A stretch of DNA of 64,000 bases from the NCBI GenBank assembly GCA_029972135.1, contig CP124755.1, positions 186,001-250,000 on the forward strand, given 5' to 3'. The notes under the pieces are model-generated. The model was not told where the DNA came from. It saw nothing but the letters and a program-made list of their open reading frames with translations, and ran no database searches. Below, piece by piece: positions 1-10,030 of the stretch. Each line of letters starts with the position of its first letter. Positions within the stretch are counted from its first letter, which is position 1. The translations under genes were made by a program, and so were the position numbers. This DNA comes from Candidatus Thiocaldithrix dubininis (lineage in GTDB: Bacteria; Pseudomonadota; Gammaproteobacteria; Thiotrichales; Thiotrichaceae).

Positions 1-1
1 C

Positions 2-2212
2 GATAAAAACAATGTGTATATCGTGAATGTGGCGGTCAGTGATGGCAAATTAAGCGCAACACAACAATGGCTGATTACGGTGACTGATGTTGCTGAAAAT
101 GTTGCGCCAGTTATTACCAGTAACGGCGGGCAAACGAGCGCATTGATTCCTTTAGATGAAAATATTGCGTTGGTAACACAAGTGTTAGCTACTGATGCAA
201 ATAATGACAAATTAAGTTATAGCCTGAGTGGTGGCGCAGATAAAGCTTTATTTACGCTGAGTGATAGCGGTGTTTTAAGCTTTGTGGTCGCAGCGGATTA
301 TGAAAATCCGACGGATGCTGACAAAAATAATGAGTATCTTGTGACGGTAACGGTTTCGGATGGCAGCCTAAGCACTACGCAAACTATTACCGTGCAAATT
401 AAAAACGTCGATGAAAATAAAGCGCCGGTCATTAGCAATAATAACGGAGCGGCTGCCGATTATGTGTTTGTTAAAGAAAATCAATCAGCGGTTACGACGA
501 TTCAAGCGACTGATGCGGATAAAGACCCGATTACTTATAGCTTAGCTAAAGATAATGATGGCAACTTATTTCAAATTAATACCAATACCGGGCAATTAGG
601 CTTTATTAATGCCCCGGATTTTGAAAAACCGCTAGATCAGAATAAAGATAATATTTATATGGTGACGGTAATTGCCAGCGATGGTAAGGCGCAAACCAGC
701 CAATTATTATTTGTAACGATTACTGATGTATCAGAAAATGGTGCGCCGATTATTACCAGTAATGCAGGTGCGGCAACCGTTACCTTAAACGTACCCGAAA
801 ATAAAACTGCCGTTACGACGATTACTGCAACCGACCCGAATAATGATGTTTTAAAATACAGCGTTACCGGAGGCGCAGATGTTGGTTTATTCCAAATTGG
901 CAGCACAGGCAATTTAAGTTTTATTTCTGCGCCGGATTATGAAAAACCGACCGATAGTGATAAAAATAATAACTATCAAGTGATGGTTACGGTTAGTGAT
1001 GGCGCGTTAACGACTAGTCAGACATTGAATATAGTCGTGAAGGATGTTTATGAAAATCTTGCCCCGGTGATTGTCAGTTACCAAAGTGCTGCAACCGTCA
1101 ATTTAAGCCAGCCCGAAAATCAAAGCAAAGTCGCCGATGTGGTGGCGAATGATCCGAATCAAGAGCCAGTAAGTTATAGCATTAGTGGTGGCGCGGATGC
1201 TGCTTTATTTAGCATTGATGCAGCTACAGGTGCACTTAACTTTATTACTGCACCTGATTTCGAGAATCCAACCGATGCTAATAAAGATAATACCTATCAA
1301 GTGACTACTTCAGCCTCTGACGGCAAATTAAATGCAGTACAAACGCAAACCTTCAATGTAAAAATTACCGATGTTTCGGATACACCTAGCGTGCGTTTAT
1401 CGGTCAAAGTGTTATTACAGGGGGCGTATCGGTCAACAACCAAAATGATGGCAGATGATTTGAATCGCTTGAATTTATTACCCGCTTTACAACCTTATGG
1501 CAGTTTAAGCACAGCCGTGGGTTTTACTGATTCGGCAGAGGTAGCAACCCCGTTTGACTATACAGGCAAGGAAACCCTATCTGAAATTGTCAAAACCGCC
1601 AGCAATGCTAATGCACCAGTGGATTGGGTTTTAGTCGAACTACGTGATGTGTATGATCCGGGTAAACGCCGGGCTGCGACCGCCGCCATTCTGCAACGTG
1701 ATGGTGATATTGTTGACCCTGTTACGGGTTCGCCCTTTATTACCGTTAGCAATGCTAAATCCGGTCTATATTATGTGATGGTACGGCATCGTAATCATTT
1801 AGCGGTCATGACGGAAGTACCCGTATCACTTGGCGAACAAAGCAATACAAATATTGACTTTACCCAACTTACTACCGCAGTTTATGGCAAAAATTTTGCG
1901 CGTTATGAAGCGAGCGATATGGCGTTTATGTGGGCGGCCGATACCAATAATAGTAATTCATTGATTTCAGCGGGTGCGGGTAGCGATGCCAGCGTGATTC
2001 TAGGCGCATTACTCTTAGACCCGAAAAATTCAGGCTATAACGCGGCGTATCGTCTACAAGGTTATTATTCCACGGATTTAAATTTGGATGGCGTTTCGGT
2101 TTACACCGGACCCGGTAATGACACTAATCTATTAATGGGTAATGTGTTATTACATCCGGGAAATTCGACATTTAGTGGTAATTATATTGTGCAAGGCGAA
2201 GCCCCTCGTTAA
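2..2212 (+). CDS. Cadherin-repeat surface protein, 3' part (5' end outside window)
   Basis: Open reading continues in frame from the first bases of the window, so the N terminus is missing; about 737 residues remain. The visible part holds the tail of one repeat and four full tandem repeats of about 105 residues. Each runs from an 'N-APVI' start through a 'PENxxxVTTITATD' stretch to 'DKNNxYxVTVxVSDG', typical of cadherin-like domains with Asp/Asn calcium sites. The last about 270 residues are different: they begin with 'VRLSVKVLLQGAY' and include 'DWVLVELRD', 'QRDGDIVDP' and 'VRHRNHLAVMT'. I know this C-terminal region from many large secreted bacterial adhesins. No cysteine-rich region or membrane anchor is visible at the end. 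Likely an exported, calcium-stabilised adhesin; its partner is unknown. The family call is firm, the role is inferred. Confidence 0.8.
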   Translation, partial: DKNNVYIVNVAVSDGKLSATQQWLITVTDVAENVAPVITSNGGQTSALIPLDENIALVTQVLATDANNDKLSYSLSGGADKALFTLSDSGVLSFVVAADYENPTDADKNNEYLVTVTVSDGSLSTTQTITVQIKNVDENKAPVISNNNGAAADYVFVKENQSAVTTIQATDADKDPITYSLAKDNDGNLFQINTNTGQLGFINAPDFEKPLDQNKDNIYMVTVIASDGKAQTSQLLFVTITDVSENGAPIITSNAGAATVTLNVPENKTAVTTITATDPNNDVLKYSVTGGADVGLFQIGSTGNLSFISAPDYEKPTDSDKNNNYQVMVTVSDGALTTSQTLNIVVKDVYENLAPVIVSYQSAATVNLSQPENQSKVADVVANDPNQEPVSYSISGGADAALFSIDAATGALNFITAPDFENPTDANKDNTYQVTTSASDGKLNAVQTQTFNVKITDVSDTPSVRLSVKVLLQGAYRSTTKMMADDLNRLNLLPALQPYGSLSTAVGFTDSAEVATPFDYTGKETLSEIVKTASNANAPVDWVLVELRDVYDPGKRRAATAAILQRDGDIVDPVTGSPFITVSNAKSGLYYVMVRHRNHLAVMTEVPVSLGEQSNTNIDFTQLTTAVYGKNFARYEASDMAFMWAADTNNSNSLISAGAGSDASVILGALLLDPKNSGYNAAYRLQGYYSTDLNLDGVSVYTGPGNDTNLLMGNVLLHPGNSTFSGNYIVQGEAPR

Positions 2213-2233
2213 ACGGCATGCTGGTTGCTAGGG

Positions 2234-2265
2234 ATAAGCGGCTTGCCTTATAGTAAGCCGCTTAT
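2234..2265 (+). terminator. Stem-loop after the cadherin gene
   Basis: A perfect 11-bp inverted repeat (ATAAGCGGCTT / AAGCCGCTTAT) with a 10-nt loop lies 22 bases after the stop codon of the adhesin gene. It is not followed by a clear T-run, so it may be a weak terminator or a 3' stabilising hairpin. Confidence 0.4.
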
Positions 2266-2301
2266 TGCAACACGATAATAAAGCCGCACAACGGAGAAAC
2301 C

Positions 2302-3780
2302 ATGTCTGAGGCTAACCCAATTCATACCCTATCGCTGAAACAGCTACGCGATGGGATTCAAGCCAAACAATTTTCGGTGATGGAAGTCACTGATGCTTAT
2401 TTAGACCGTATTGAACGGTTTAACCCTGAACTGAATGCCTATATTACCGTTACGCGCGATAATGCTAAGCAACAAGCGGTCGACATTGATAATCGCATTC
2501 GCCAAGGGGAATTAAACGGGGCAATGGCCGGTGTGCCGTATGCCTTAAAAGATTTGTTTTGTTCTAAAGACGTGTTGACTACCTGCGCGTCAAACATGCT
2601 GAATAATTTTATTGCGCCGTATGATGCCCATGTTGCCGAAAAACTCAAACAAGCAGGCGGGGTTTTACTAGGCAAAAATAATATGGATGAATTCGCAATG
2701 GGTTCATCTAATGAAACTTCAGCGTATGGTGTAGTACGCAATCCGTGGGATACCGAACGTGTACCCGGTGGCAGTTCGGGCGGTGGTGCTGCCGCTGTGT
2801 CCGCTCGTTTAGCGCCAATGGTGTTAGGTAGTGATACCGGCGGTTCGATTCGTCAACCTGTATCGTTTTGTAATATTACCGGCATTAAACCCACTTACGG
2901 GCGCATTTCACGCTACGGCATGATTGCCTTTGCCTCAAGCCTTGACCAATGTGGCCCAATGGCAGCATCGGCAGAAGATTGCGCGATTGCCTTAAATGTG
3001 GTGTCGGGTTTAGATGCCCGCGATTCGACCAGCGTGGATTTGCCTGTACCGGATTATACCGCGACTTTAACGGATTCGATTGAAGGTTTAAGAATCGGTC
3101 TACCCAAAGAATTCTTTGCTGAAGGCTTAAATGCGCAAGTGGGCGCGGTGATTGAGCGAGCAATTAAAGAATTCCAAAGCCGTGGCGCGATTATTAAAGA
3201 AGTTAGCCTGCCGAATAGCCATTTAGCCGTACCGGTTTATTATGTGGTTGCACCTGCGGAGTGTTCGTCGAATCTGTCGCGCTTTGACGGCGTGCGCTTT
3301 GGGCATCGTTGTGAGAACCCCAAAGACTTAAAAGATTTATACGAGCGCAGTCGTTGGGAAGGCTTTGGCGCAGAAGTCAAACGCCGTATTATGATCGGTA
3401 CGTATGCGTTATCTGCCGGTTATTACGACGCCTATTACTTAAAGGCGCAAAAAATCCGCCGTTTAATTCAACAAGATTTTGCTCAAGCGTTTAGCGAAGT
3501 TGATGTGATTATGGGACCGTCTGCACCAACCACCGCGTTTAAATTAGGCGCGAAAAAGGACGATCCGATTGCTATGTATTTGGAAGACCTTTACACCATT
3601 CCGGTCAGTTTAGCCGGTTTGCCGGGTATGACCTTCCCGATTGGCTTTGCAGCAGACGGCTTGCCAGTGGGTATGCAATTAGTGGGCAACTATTTCCAAG
3701 AAGCTCGTATGTTAAACATTGCGCATCAATATCAACAAATGACGGATTGGCATAAACAATTGCCAAGCCAGTTTGCTTAA
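2302..3780 (+). CDS. gatA: Aspartyl/glutamyl-tRNA(Asn/Gln) amidotransferase subunit A
   Basis: A 492-residue amidase-signature protein. It releases ammonia from glutamine so that GatB can convert Glu-tRNA(Gln) or Asp-tRNA(Asn) to the amide form. The Ser-cisSer-Lys triad is visible: Lys83 in 'YALKD', Ser158 in 'GGSSGGGAA' and Ser182 in '[10 protein letters not shown]'. Length is normal for the family. The ATG is preceded by a GGAG box six bases away. It is the first gene of a gatA-gatB-gatC operon; gatB follows after 12 bases. Having gatC last rather than first is less common. Very sure of function. Confidence 0.98.
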   Translation: MSEANPIHTLSLKQLRDGIQAKQFSVMEVTDAYLDRIERFNPELNAYITVTRDNAKQQAVDIDNRIRQGELNGAMAGVPYALKDLFCSKDVLTTCASNMLNNFIAPYDAHVAEKLKQAGGVLLGKNNMDEFAMGSSNETSAYGVVRNPWDTERVPGGSSGGGAAAVSARLAPMVLGSDTGGSIRQPVSFCNITGIKPTYGRISRYGMIAFASSLDQCGPMAASAEDCAIALNVVSGLDARDSTSVDLPVPDYTATLTDSIEGLRIGLPKEFFAEGLNAQVGAVIERAIKEFQSRGAIIKEVSLPNSHLAVPVYYVVAPAECSSNLSRFDGVRFGHRCENPKDLKDLYERSRWEGFGAEVKRRIMIGTYALSAGYYDAYYLKAQKIRRLIQQDFAQAFSEVDVIMGPSAPTTAFKLGAKKDDPIAMYLEDLYTIPVSLAGLPGMTFPIGFAADGLPVGMQLVGNYFQEARMLNIAHQYQQMTDWHKQLPSQFA

Positions 3781-3792
3781 GGAGCACAGCAC

Positions 3793-5223
3793 ATGGAATG
3801 GGAAACCGTCATCGGGCTGGAAATCCACGCCCAACTTGCGACTAACAGTAAAATTTTCTCCGGTTCATCCACAGCGTATGGCGCTGAACCCAATACCCAA
3901 GCCAGCCTAGTCGATTTAGGCATGCCGGGTGTGTTGCCCGTTTTAAATAAAGAAGCCGTGCATTTTGCGGTTAAATTTGGCTTAGCGGTAGACGCGCATA
4001 TTGCGCCCCGTTCGGTATTTGCACGTAAAAACTATTTCTACCCCGACTTACCGAAAGGCTATCAAATTAGCCAATATGAATTGCCGATTGTTGGGATAGG
4101 GCATTTGGATATTGAGCTAGAAGATGGCTCAACTAAACGTATCGGCATTACCCGAGCGCATTTGGAAGAAGACGCGGGAAAATCCTTGCACGAAGATTTC
4201 CACGGTAAATCCGGCATTGACTTAAACCGTGCGGGTACGCCGTTATTAGAAATCGTGTCTGAACCGGATATGCGTTCTGCGAAAGAAGCGGTGGCTTATC
4301 TGAAAAAGCTGCATGCCTTGGTACGTTATTTGGGCGTGTGTGACGGCAATATGCAGGAAGGTTCATTCCGCTGCGATGCTAACGTATCGGTACGCAAACC
4401 CGGTCAACCGTTTGGTACACGGGCGGAATTAAAAAACCTCAACTCGTTCCGCTTTATTGAGCGCGCCATTAATATCGAAGTCGAACGGCAAATCGACATT
4501 ATTGAATCTGGCGGCAAAGTGGTACAAGAAACACGTTTGTATGACCCGGATAAGAACGAAACTCGTTCGATGCGCGGCAAAGAAGACGCAAATGACTACC
4601 GCTATTTCCCTGATCCGGATTTATTGCCAGTAGAAATTACACCAGAATTTATTGAAAGCGTGCGGGCAAGCTTGCCGGAATTACCGGATGCCAAACGCCA
4701 ACGCTTTATGACGCAATACGGTTTAAGCCAATACGATGCGGATAGCCTCACGCAAAGCCGTGAAGTGGCAGAGTATTTTGAAGCCGTTACCGCCTTAACC
4801 AATGACGCTAAACTAACCGCCAACTGGATGAATGGTGATGTAGCGGCGGCATTAAACCGAGCAGGCTTAGAAATTAATGCTATACCCGTTACGACCGAAG
4901 CCTTAGCCTCGCTGTTAAAACGTATTCAGGACAACACCATCTCCGGCAAAATTGCTAAAGAAGTGTTTGATGCGTTGTGGAACGGTGAAGGCACAACCGA
5001 TGAGATCATCGAGAAAAAAGGTCTCAAGCAAATTACTGATAGCTCAGCGATTGAAGGTTTAATTGATGGCATTATTGCCGCCAATCCTAAGCAGGTGGAA
5101 GAATACCGCAGTGGTAAAGACAAGCTGTTTGGTTTCTTTGTTGGGCAAGCCATGAAAGCCTCTAAGGGTAAAGCTAACCCTGAGCAACTCAATGCAATTC
5201 TTAAACAAAAATTGGAGGGCTAA
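3793..5223 (+). CDS. gatB: Aspartyl/glutamyl-tRNA(Asn/Gln) amidotransferase subunit B
   Basis: A 476-residue GatB of normal length. The N terminus '[13 protein letters not shown]' and the motif '[18 protein letters not shown]' are family hallmarks of the kinase-like domain that activates the tRNA-bound Glu/Asp. The C-terminal about 150 residues (from 'LTANWMNGD') match the tail/YqeY-type domain that grips tRNA. An AAGGAG ribosome binding site overlaps the gatA stop codon region. It sits between gatA and gatC, with a 3-base gap to gatC, so the three subunits are co-translated. Very sure. Confidence 0.98.
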   Translation: MEWETVIGLEIHAQLATNSKIFSGSSTAYGAEPNTQASLVDLGMPGVLPVLNKEAVHFAVKFGLAVDAHIAPRSVFARKNYFYPDLPKGYQISQYELPIVGIGHLDIELEDGSTKRIGITRAHLEEDAGKSLHEDFHGKSGIDLNRAGTPLLEIVSEPDMRSAKEAVAYLKKLHALVRYLGVCDGNMQEGSFRCDANVSVRKPGQPFGTRAELKNLNSFRFIERAINIEVERQIDIIESGGKVVQETRLYDPDKNETRSMRGKEDANDYRYFPDPDLLPVEITPEFIESVRASLPELPDAKRQRFMTQYGLSQYDADSLTQSREVAEYFEAVTALTNDAKLTANWMNGDVAAALNRAGLEINAIPVTTEALASLLKRIQDNTISGKIAKEVFDALWNGEGTTDEIIEKKGLKQITDSSAIEGLIDGIIAANPKQVEEYRSGKDKLFGFFVGQAMKASKGKANPEQLNAILKQKLEG

Positions 5224-5226
5224 TCT

Positions 5227-5514
5227 ATGGCAATTGATACCGATGGCGTAAAAAAAGTCGCAAACTTAGCCCGTTTAGCCATGCCGGAAGATGCGATTGA
5301 AGGCTATACCCAAAGCTTATGTAATATTTTGGCATTGGTTGAGCAAATGGCAGCGGTTAATACCGACGGTGTTACGCCAATGGCGCATCCGTTGGATATG
5401 GTGCAACGCTTGCGCCCTGATGTGGTCACTGAAAGCAATCATCGCGATTATTATCAGAAGATTGCCCCCGAAGTCGAAGATGGCTTGTATTTAGTCCCCA
5501 AGGTATTGGAATAA
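5227..5514 (+). CDS. gatC: Aspartyl/glutamyl-tRNA(Asn/Gln) amidotransferase subunit C
   Basis: A 95-residue GatC, the small subunit that wraps around GatA and stabilises the GatAB complex. The N terminus 'VKKVANLARLAM' and the later 'LRPDVVTESNHRDYYQKIAPEVEDGLYLVPKVLE' region fit the family. A GGAGGG box lies eight bases before the ATG, inside the end of gatB. Last gene of the operon. Its presence implies that this organism makes Gln-tRNA and/or Asn-tRNA by the indirect route. Confidence 0.96.
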   Translation: MAIDTDGVKKVANLARLAMPEDAIEGYTQSLCNILALVEQMAAVNTDGVTPMAHPLDMVQRLRPDVVTESNHRDYYQKIAPEVEDGLYLVPKVLE

Positions 5515-5544
5515 ACTCAGTACGGCTATGCGCACATAATTTGC

Positions 5545-5658
5545 TTGGCAAGTTAACAGTGGATTAGGGACAGAGCCTGTGCCGCATGGATGCGGCGCTG
5601 GAGCGTACACGGATGTATTTACAGCGACTCTGTACCTAATTTCTGTTAACTAAGCCAA
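5545..5658. repeat. Palindromic intergenic repeat (ERIC-like / MITE-like)
   Basis: About 114 bp between gatC and the convergent exporter gene. Outer arms are TTGGCAAGTTAACAG and CTGTTAACTAAGCCAA, complementary with one small gap. Next inward, TTAGGGACAGAG pairs with CTCTGTACCTAA with one mismatch. Inside is a perfect hairpin, GCCGCAT-GG-ATGCGGC. The core, including 'GGAGCGTACA' and 'GGATGTATTTACAGCGA', resembles the imperfect palindromes found between genes in many gammaproteobacteria. Transcribed from either side it would fold into a long hairpin that could end or stabilise both converging messages. Only one copy is visible here. Confidence 0.6.
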
Positions 5659-5670
5659 ATCAAATTTTTA

Positions 5671-6471
5671 TCAGAGTACCCCAACCAACATCTTCACACT
5701 CAATAACACCACTAATACCGCAAAGACTTTCTTTAACATTGCAACCGGCAGGCTATGCGCTAAATTTGCGCCGATTTTAGTGGTAAAGAAACTTACGCTG
5801 GCAATCAGAATAACCGCAGGCCAATAGACAAAACCTAAGGTATGTGCAGGTAAATTCGGTATACCCCAACCATTAATCACATAGCCTAGTGCACCAGCTA
5901 CGGCAATCGGAAAGCCCACGGCTGCCGACGTGGCAATGGCTTGGCGAATATTGACATTGTTCCACATTAAATACGGGACGGTGAGCGAGCCGCCGCCAAT
6001 CGCCACTAAGGCTGAAATCGCGCCAATCACTGCCCCCGCTGTTCCTAAGCCTAGCGTGGAAGGTAATTGCGCATTAGTACGCGGTTTAATACCCACCCAA
6101 ATTTGAATAGCCACATAAGTCATAAATACGGCAAAGAAAATTGCCAGCGCTTTAGTGGGTAAGTAAGCGGCTAAGAATGTGCCTAGGAATGTGCCAGCTA
6201 AAATGGCAGGCGTCATTTTTTTAACCACATCCCATAACACTGCGCCTTTAGCATGGTGGGCGCGCAGACTGGCGTAAGCGGTTGGCACAATCGCCGCCAT
6301 AGATGTACCTAGCGCAATGTGTAAGGTTTGATCGGCAGGAAAGCCTTGTGCCGCAAATAAGCCGGTTAAGACCGGTACCATGACGCCGCCGCCACCAATG
6401 CCTAATAAACCGGCTAATAAACCGACCACTGCGCCTAAAATTAATAAGGCAATGATAAAACTAACATCCAA
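5671..6471 (-). CDS. TauE/SafE family sulfite/organosulfonate exporter
   Basis: A 266-residue very hydrophobic protein with about eight membrane segments. The N-terminal glycine-rich turn 'GLLAGLLGIGGGGVMVPVL' and its second-half counterpart 'GAISALVAIGGGSLTVPYLMW' are the two repeats of the TauE/SafE (DUF81) fold. The family moves sulfite, sulfoacetate or similar anions across the inner membrane; this member's substrate cannot be read from sequence. A sulfur-oxidiser context makes sulfite export plausible. The start codon is TTG, chosen because GGGAG lies eight bases upstream and no in-frame ATG is better placed. Monocistronic in appearance. Confidence 0.88.
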   Translation of the reverse strand: MDVSFIIALLILGAVVGLLAGLLGIGGGGVMVPVLTGLFAAQGFPADQTLHIALGTSMAAIVPTAYASLRAHHAKGAVLWDVVKKMTPAILAGTFLGTFLAAYLPTKALAIFFAVFMTYVAIQIWVGIKPRTNAQLPSTLGLGTAGAVIGAISALVAIGGGSLTVPYLMWNNVNIRQAIATSAAVGFPIAVAGALGYVINGWGIPNLPAHTLGFVYWPAVILIASVSFFTTKIGANLAHSLPVAMLKKVFAVLVVLLSVKMLVGVL

Positions 6472-6513
6472 GCCATTGACTCCCGTACAAAGAGAGTGAA
6501 TGGTACAACAAGA

Positions 6514-7752
6514 TTAAGCGGCGTGAATAACTGCGTGGTTATTGCTGGCATTACTTAAAAGCGGAGTGACAGTAGCGTGGGTTTGCCCGCAAAATTCGCG
6601 TTCGACTAGATTACGTCCATTGCGTTTGGCTCGATATAAAGCGCGATCCGCTGCGTTTAGTAACATCGCAGGGTATAAAATCGGCTCATCTTGCGTTTTA
6701 TTTAAACGGGCAGCCGGTGGGGGCGGGGCGCAACATGAAACGCCAATACTAACGGTTACAATTCGCGGCAATGCCCCATCGGCATGCAATATCCGTTGAT
6801 CTTCAACATTTTTACGTAAGCGTTCAGCAATTTCATTGGCGTCTTCAATCGACGTATCTGGCAATAACACTACAAATTCTTCGCCACCGTGGCGTGCCAC
6901 AATATCAGAGGCACGTCTAGCCACCGACTTAATGCAACTGGCGACGGTTAATAAGCATTGATCGCCTGCATGATGCCCGTGTTTATCGTTGTAACGTTTG
7001 AAATGATCGACATCAATCATGAGTAAGGAAATCATTTTGCTTTCGCGTGCCATCCGCCGCCATTCTGTTTTAAAGGCTTGATCAAAGAAGCGACGATTTG
7101 GCATTTGTGTAACCTGATCGGTATGCGCTTGTTCTTCCATGCGTATTTGCGTGGCGTTAAGGTCATTTAATAGATTGGTTAAGGCTTGGGACGCACTAAT
7201 CAATAGTCCTGCCATTAACATAATGCCAAGACCTAAGGCTTGTTGTTGGCTATCGGCGAGTAATAATAAATTAAGCGTAATCGGCAATAAAATCACGCCA
7301 ATTTGAATATATAACGCAAAGCGCGACAGGGTAAGCATAGGTAAGGTGGATATGACAACACCCGTTAATAAAATCAAATGCAAGGCTTGTGTCAGGGTGT
7401 TTTGCGAAAACAACACAATGCCCGAAATGCCCCATAACGTGCTAGTCAGTGTGGAATATAATAAATAGTGTTGTGCAAAGTTTTTCAGTTCTTCTGTTGT
7501 GTAATTTTGGTCTGGGAAAAAGCTCTGATCAAAGATCCAACGCATAACCCCCAGCATAATAATTGCACCATACCATAGGGTTAATAACGCTAGATTTTCG
7601 TTATTGTCGATCCAACGCAAACTCACAAATAAGCTAGCTGTTAAGAAATGCCCCCAAAACCAAGTTGCCCCATGTTTAGACAGAAAAGCGATTTGTCCAC
7701 GCAAGATGAGTGGAGATGTGTGTAACAACGAAGCGGTTTTATTCTTATACAT
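6514..7752 (-). CDS. Membrane-bound diguanylate cyclase (GGDEF domain)
   Basis: A 412-residue protein. The first about 200 residues hold roughly six membrane segments forming an integral-membrane sensor that I cannot assign to a named MASE family. A short linker leads to a GGDEF domain from about residue 215 ('HTDQVTQMPNRRFFDQAF'). The active-site motif is GGEEF, which is catalytically competent in this family, and 'RASD' five residues before it is an RxxD inhibitory site. So it should make c-di-GMP with product feedback. A small perfect hairpin (GTTGCA-TCCC-TGCAAC, 7802-7817) lies upstream. Likely influences biofilm or motility; the signal is unknown. Confidence 0.9.
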   Translation of the reverse strand: MYKNKTASLLHTSPLILRGQIAFLSKHGATWFWGHFLTASLFVSLRWIDNNENLALLTLWYGAIIMLGVMRWIFDQSFFPDQNYTTEELKNFAQHYLLYSTLTSTLWGISGIVLFSQNTLTQALHLILLTGVVISTLPMLTLSRFALYIQIGVILLPITLNLLLLADSQQQALGLGIMLMAGLLISASQALTNLLNDLNATQIRMEEQAHTDQVTQMPNRRFFDQAFKTEWRRMARESKMISLLMIDVDHFKRYNDKHGHHAGDQCLLTVASCIKSVARRASDIVARHGGEEFVVLLPDTSIEDANEIAERLRKNVEDQRILHADGALPRIVTVSIGVSCCAPPPPAARLNKTQDEPILYPAMLLNAADRALYRAKRNGRNLVEREFCGQTHATVTPLLSNASNNHAVIHAA

Positions 7753-7947
7753 TGAATTAATCTTCTGCTCGTTTGATGAAGATGCACAAATCGTCTAAGT
7801 CGTTGCATCCCTGCAACTTCAGCTTAATATAGTTTAAATTTTTAGAATTGTGCCCCAATCCAATTTTTTGGATAGGTTAATCATAATTTCAGTTTATGGT
7901 TAATGACAAGCGCAAAAAACAAGCAGTTATTAACTTAAGTCATTCAT

Positions 7948-9507
7948 TCAGGGGTTAGCTTTTTGCAAACCCAATAAATTCGGGCGCATAACCCACACAG
8001 CAAACAAACCGGGAATCGCCATAATCACTGAAAAAATAAAGAAATTGGGCCAACCCCAACTTTCCGATAAAACCCCAGATAACGGGCTAACATAAATTCG
8101 CCCTAATGCTGCAAAGGCTGAGAGCAGCGCATAATGGGTAGCGGTAAAGCGTTGATTACACAGGCTCATTAATAACACGGTGAAGGCGGCTGTACCCATG
8201 CCTCCTGAAATATTTTCAAAGGCAATAACCAGCATTAATAAATAGTCGATTTGGCTGGCTTCTTTCACCGCCATAATGCCAATATCAAATGCGGGTAATA
8301 AAAAGCTGCCCCACGCATTTTTGCCTTCCACGGCTAATAACCAAAAACCTAAATTTGAAATTAGTTGTAATAAGCCAAAAATCAGCAAGGCTTTAAATAG
8401 GGAGAGCCGGAGCATAATGAAACCGGCAATAATAACGCCGAAAATCGTAATCCATGCTCCGATTACTTTTATGACAATTCCCACTTCGGCTTGGCTAAAA
8501 CCCATACCTTTTATAAGGAATGGTGTGGTTAAACTACCCGCAAACGCATCACCTAGCTTATACAAGACGATTAATACTAAGAACGCCACCGCAGAGGGTT
8601 GCGCAAAGTAACTGTCTAAGGAGCGGTTTAAGGTTTCAAAGCCGACCCATCGAGCTAATTTATAACCCAGCGGTAAGGCGGCGGAGAGTTGCGCAACAAT
8701 AAAACCTAATTGCAGCCATTTATTCGGGCTATCGGGATCAAAACCTAATAAAATTAATAGGTAATGCATGGCGAACCAACCGATTACAAAGCCCAGCAAC
8801 ATCGCCATAAAGCCCGCGAGTTCTTGTTTGGGATCAGAATCTAAGGGCTTTAAAGTGGCGGAAACGGGCGGCAATAATAGAAAAGAAATTACCGCTGCTG
8901 CTGCCATAATACCCGCCATTAAGGTATAGACATGCGACCAACCGCTATTTTGCGCCCAAATTAAAGCAATTCCACCGGAAATAATCGTAGCTAGGCGATA
9001 GCCTAAAATCGCCAATGAACCGCCTAAACCGCGCTCATTTGGTGCGAGAATATCGGTTCGATAGGCATCAATCACAATATCTTGCGACGCGGATAAAAAC
9101 GCTACGGCTAACGCTGCGACCGCAAATAGATTCAAATTATCTTTCGGGCTTAAAGCAGCCATCCACCACAGCAATAATGCCAACCCCAATTGCGTGATCA
9201 CTAACCAGCCTTTGCGTCGCCCAAATAAGGGCAACTCAAAGCGATCCATGAGCGGTGCCCATAAAAACTTAAACGAGTAGGGGATGCCAACTAAGCCCAA
9301 AAAGCCAATGGTGGCAATGTCTAAACCATCCACGGTTAACCACGCTTGCATAGCCTGCCCGGTTAATGCCAATGGCAAACCCGAGGCAAACCCTAGAAAT
9401 AAAATGGCAGTAAAACGCAGAATCGCGGAAAGATCCCATTGCCCTAATTTTATGGTTGTGAGCATTAGCCAAAGCCCTGTATTTGTGCTGCAAATAGCGC
9501 TCATCAT
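7948..9507 (-). CDS. AmpG-like major facilitator transporter
   Basis: A 519-residue membrane protein with about 12-14 hydrophobic segments. The segment 'LGFASGLPLALTGQAMQAWL' followed by 'GIPYSFKFLWAPLMDRF' and 'GRRKGWLVITQ' is typical of the AmpG branch of the major facilitator superfamily. AmpG imports anhydromuropeptides from the periplasm for cell-wall recycling. 'SASQDIVIDAYRTDIL' and 'RGLGGSLAILGYR' are further AmpG-like motifs. The true start is uncertain: the first ATG has no good ribosome binding site, and an in-frame ATG at 9465 would remove 14 residues that look non-conserved. No amidase or beta-lactamase gene is next to it. Confidence 0.82.
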   Translation of the reverse strand: MMSAICSTNTGLWLMLTTIKLGQWDLSAILRFTAILFLGFASGLPLALTGQAMQAWLTVDGLDIATIGFLGLVGIPYSFKFLWAPLMDRFELPLFGRRKGWLVITQLGLALLLWWMAALSPKDNLNLFAVAALAVAFLSASQDIVIDAYRTDILAPNERGLGGSLAILGYRLATIISGGIALIWAQNSGWSHVYTLMAGIMAAAAVISFLLLPPVSATLKPLDSDPKQELAGFMAMLLGFVIGWFAMHYLLILLGFDPDSPNKWLQLGFIVAQLSAALPLGYKLARWVGFETLNRSLDSYFAQPSAVAFLVLIVLYKLGDAFAGSLTTPFLIKGMGFSQAEVGIVIKVIGAWITIFGVIIAGFIMLRLSLFKALLIFGLLQLISNLGFWLLAVEGKNAWGSFLLPAFDIGIMAVKEASQIDYLLMLVIAFENISGGMGTAAFTVLLMSLCNQRFTATHYALLSAFAALGRIYVSPLSGVLSESWGWPNFFIFSVIMAIPGLFAVWVMRPNLLGLQKANP

Positions 9508-9595
9508 GGGCGAATTGCTAGGGGATGTAAATATACGAAACCGTTAGTTTGCGAGGTGTTGGGGAGGGTTTGGATAAGCGGCGGGGTAGTCATGA

Positions 9596-9618
9596 GAACG
9601 CAGCAATTAACCGCGTTC
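9596..9618 (-). terminator. Stem-loop after hisI
   Basis: GAACGC and GCGTTC form a 6-bp stem, extendable to 8 bp with a G-U pair, about 22 bases past the hisI stop codon. No T-run follows on the minus strand, so its action as a terminator is uncertain. Confidence 0.3.
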
Positions 9619-9640
9619 CCTTCAAGAGTAAATCGCTTGC

Positions 9641-10030
9641 TTATTTATACAAGGTATGTGGGTCGATTAAGACTTCGCGGTCAATGATGACTTGATCGCC
9701 TTCGACTTTGTTGTAGAAACAAGAGCGGCGTCCGGTATGACAAGCAGGCCCGGTCTGGTCAACCAGCAATAAAATGGTATCAGCGTCGCAGTCAAAACGC
9801 AGTTCTTTAAGTACCTGCATTTGTCCCGATTGTTCGCCTTTGCGCCAATAATTATTACGAGAGCGTGACCAATAACACACACGTCCGGTTTGCAAGGTTT
9901 CTTCAATGCTGCTGCGGTTCATCCACGCCATCATCAGGACTTCTTGCGTGTCATATTGCTGGGCAATCGCGGGAATTAAGCCCTCTGCTGTGTATTTCAG
10001 CTTATCCAAAGCATCGCGTAGCTTTATCAT
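9641..10030 (-). CDS. hisI: Phosphoribosyl-AMP cyclohydrolase
   Basis: A 129-residue protein matching the stand-alone PRA-CH enzyme of histidine biosynthesis, which opens the adenine ring of phosphoribosyl-AMP. Motifs seen are 'VLMMAWMNRSSIEETLQTG', 'YWSRSRNNYWRKGE' and the metal-binding 'DCDADT' and 'GPACHTGRRSCF' cysteines. It is not fused to HisE. Its ATG overlaps the DUF971 stop codon by one base, so it is translationally coupled to a heat-shock operon instead of lying in a his operon, which is a slightly odd place for it. Confidence 0.95.
   Translation of the reverse strand: MIKLRDALDKLKYTAEGLIPAIAQQYDTQEVLMMAWMNRSSIEETLQTGRVCYWSRSRNNYWRKGEQSGQMQVLKELRFDCDADTILLLVDQTGPACHTGRRSCFYNKVEGDQVIIDREVLIDPHTLYK

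Noticed and set aside
5521-5670. tRNA or structured non-coding RNA gene
   Set aside because: The nested palindrome does not form a cloverleaf and lacks the T-loop consensus; a repeat element explains it better.
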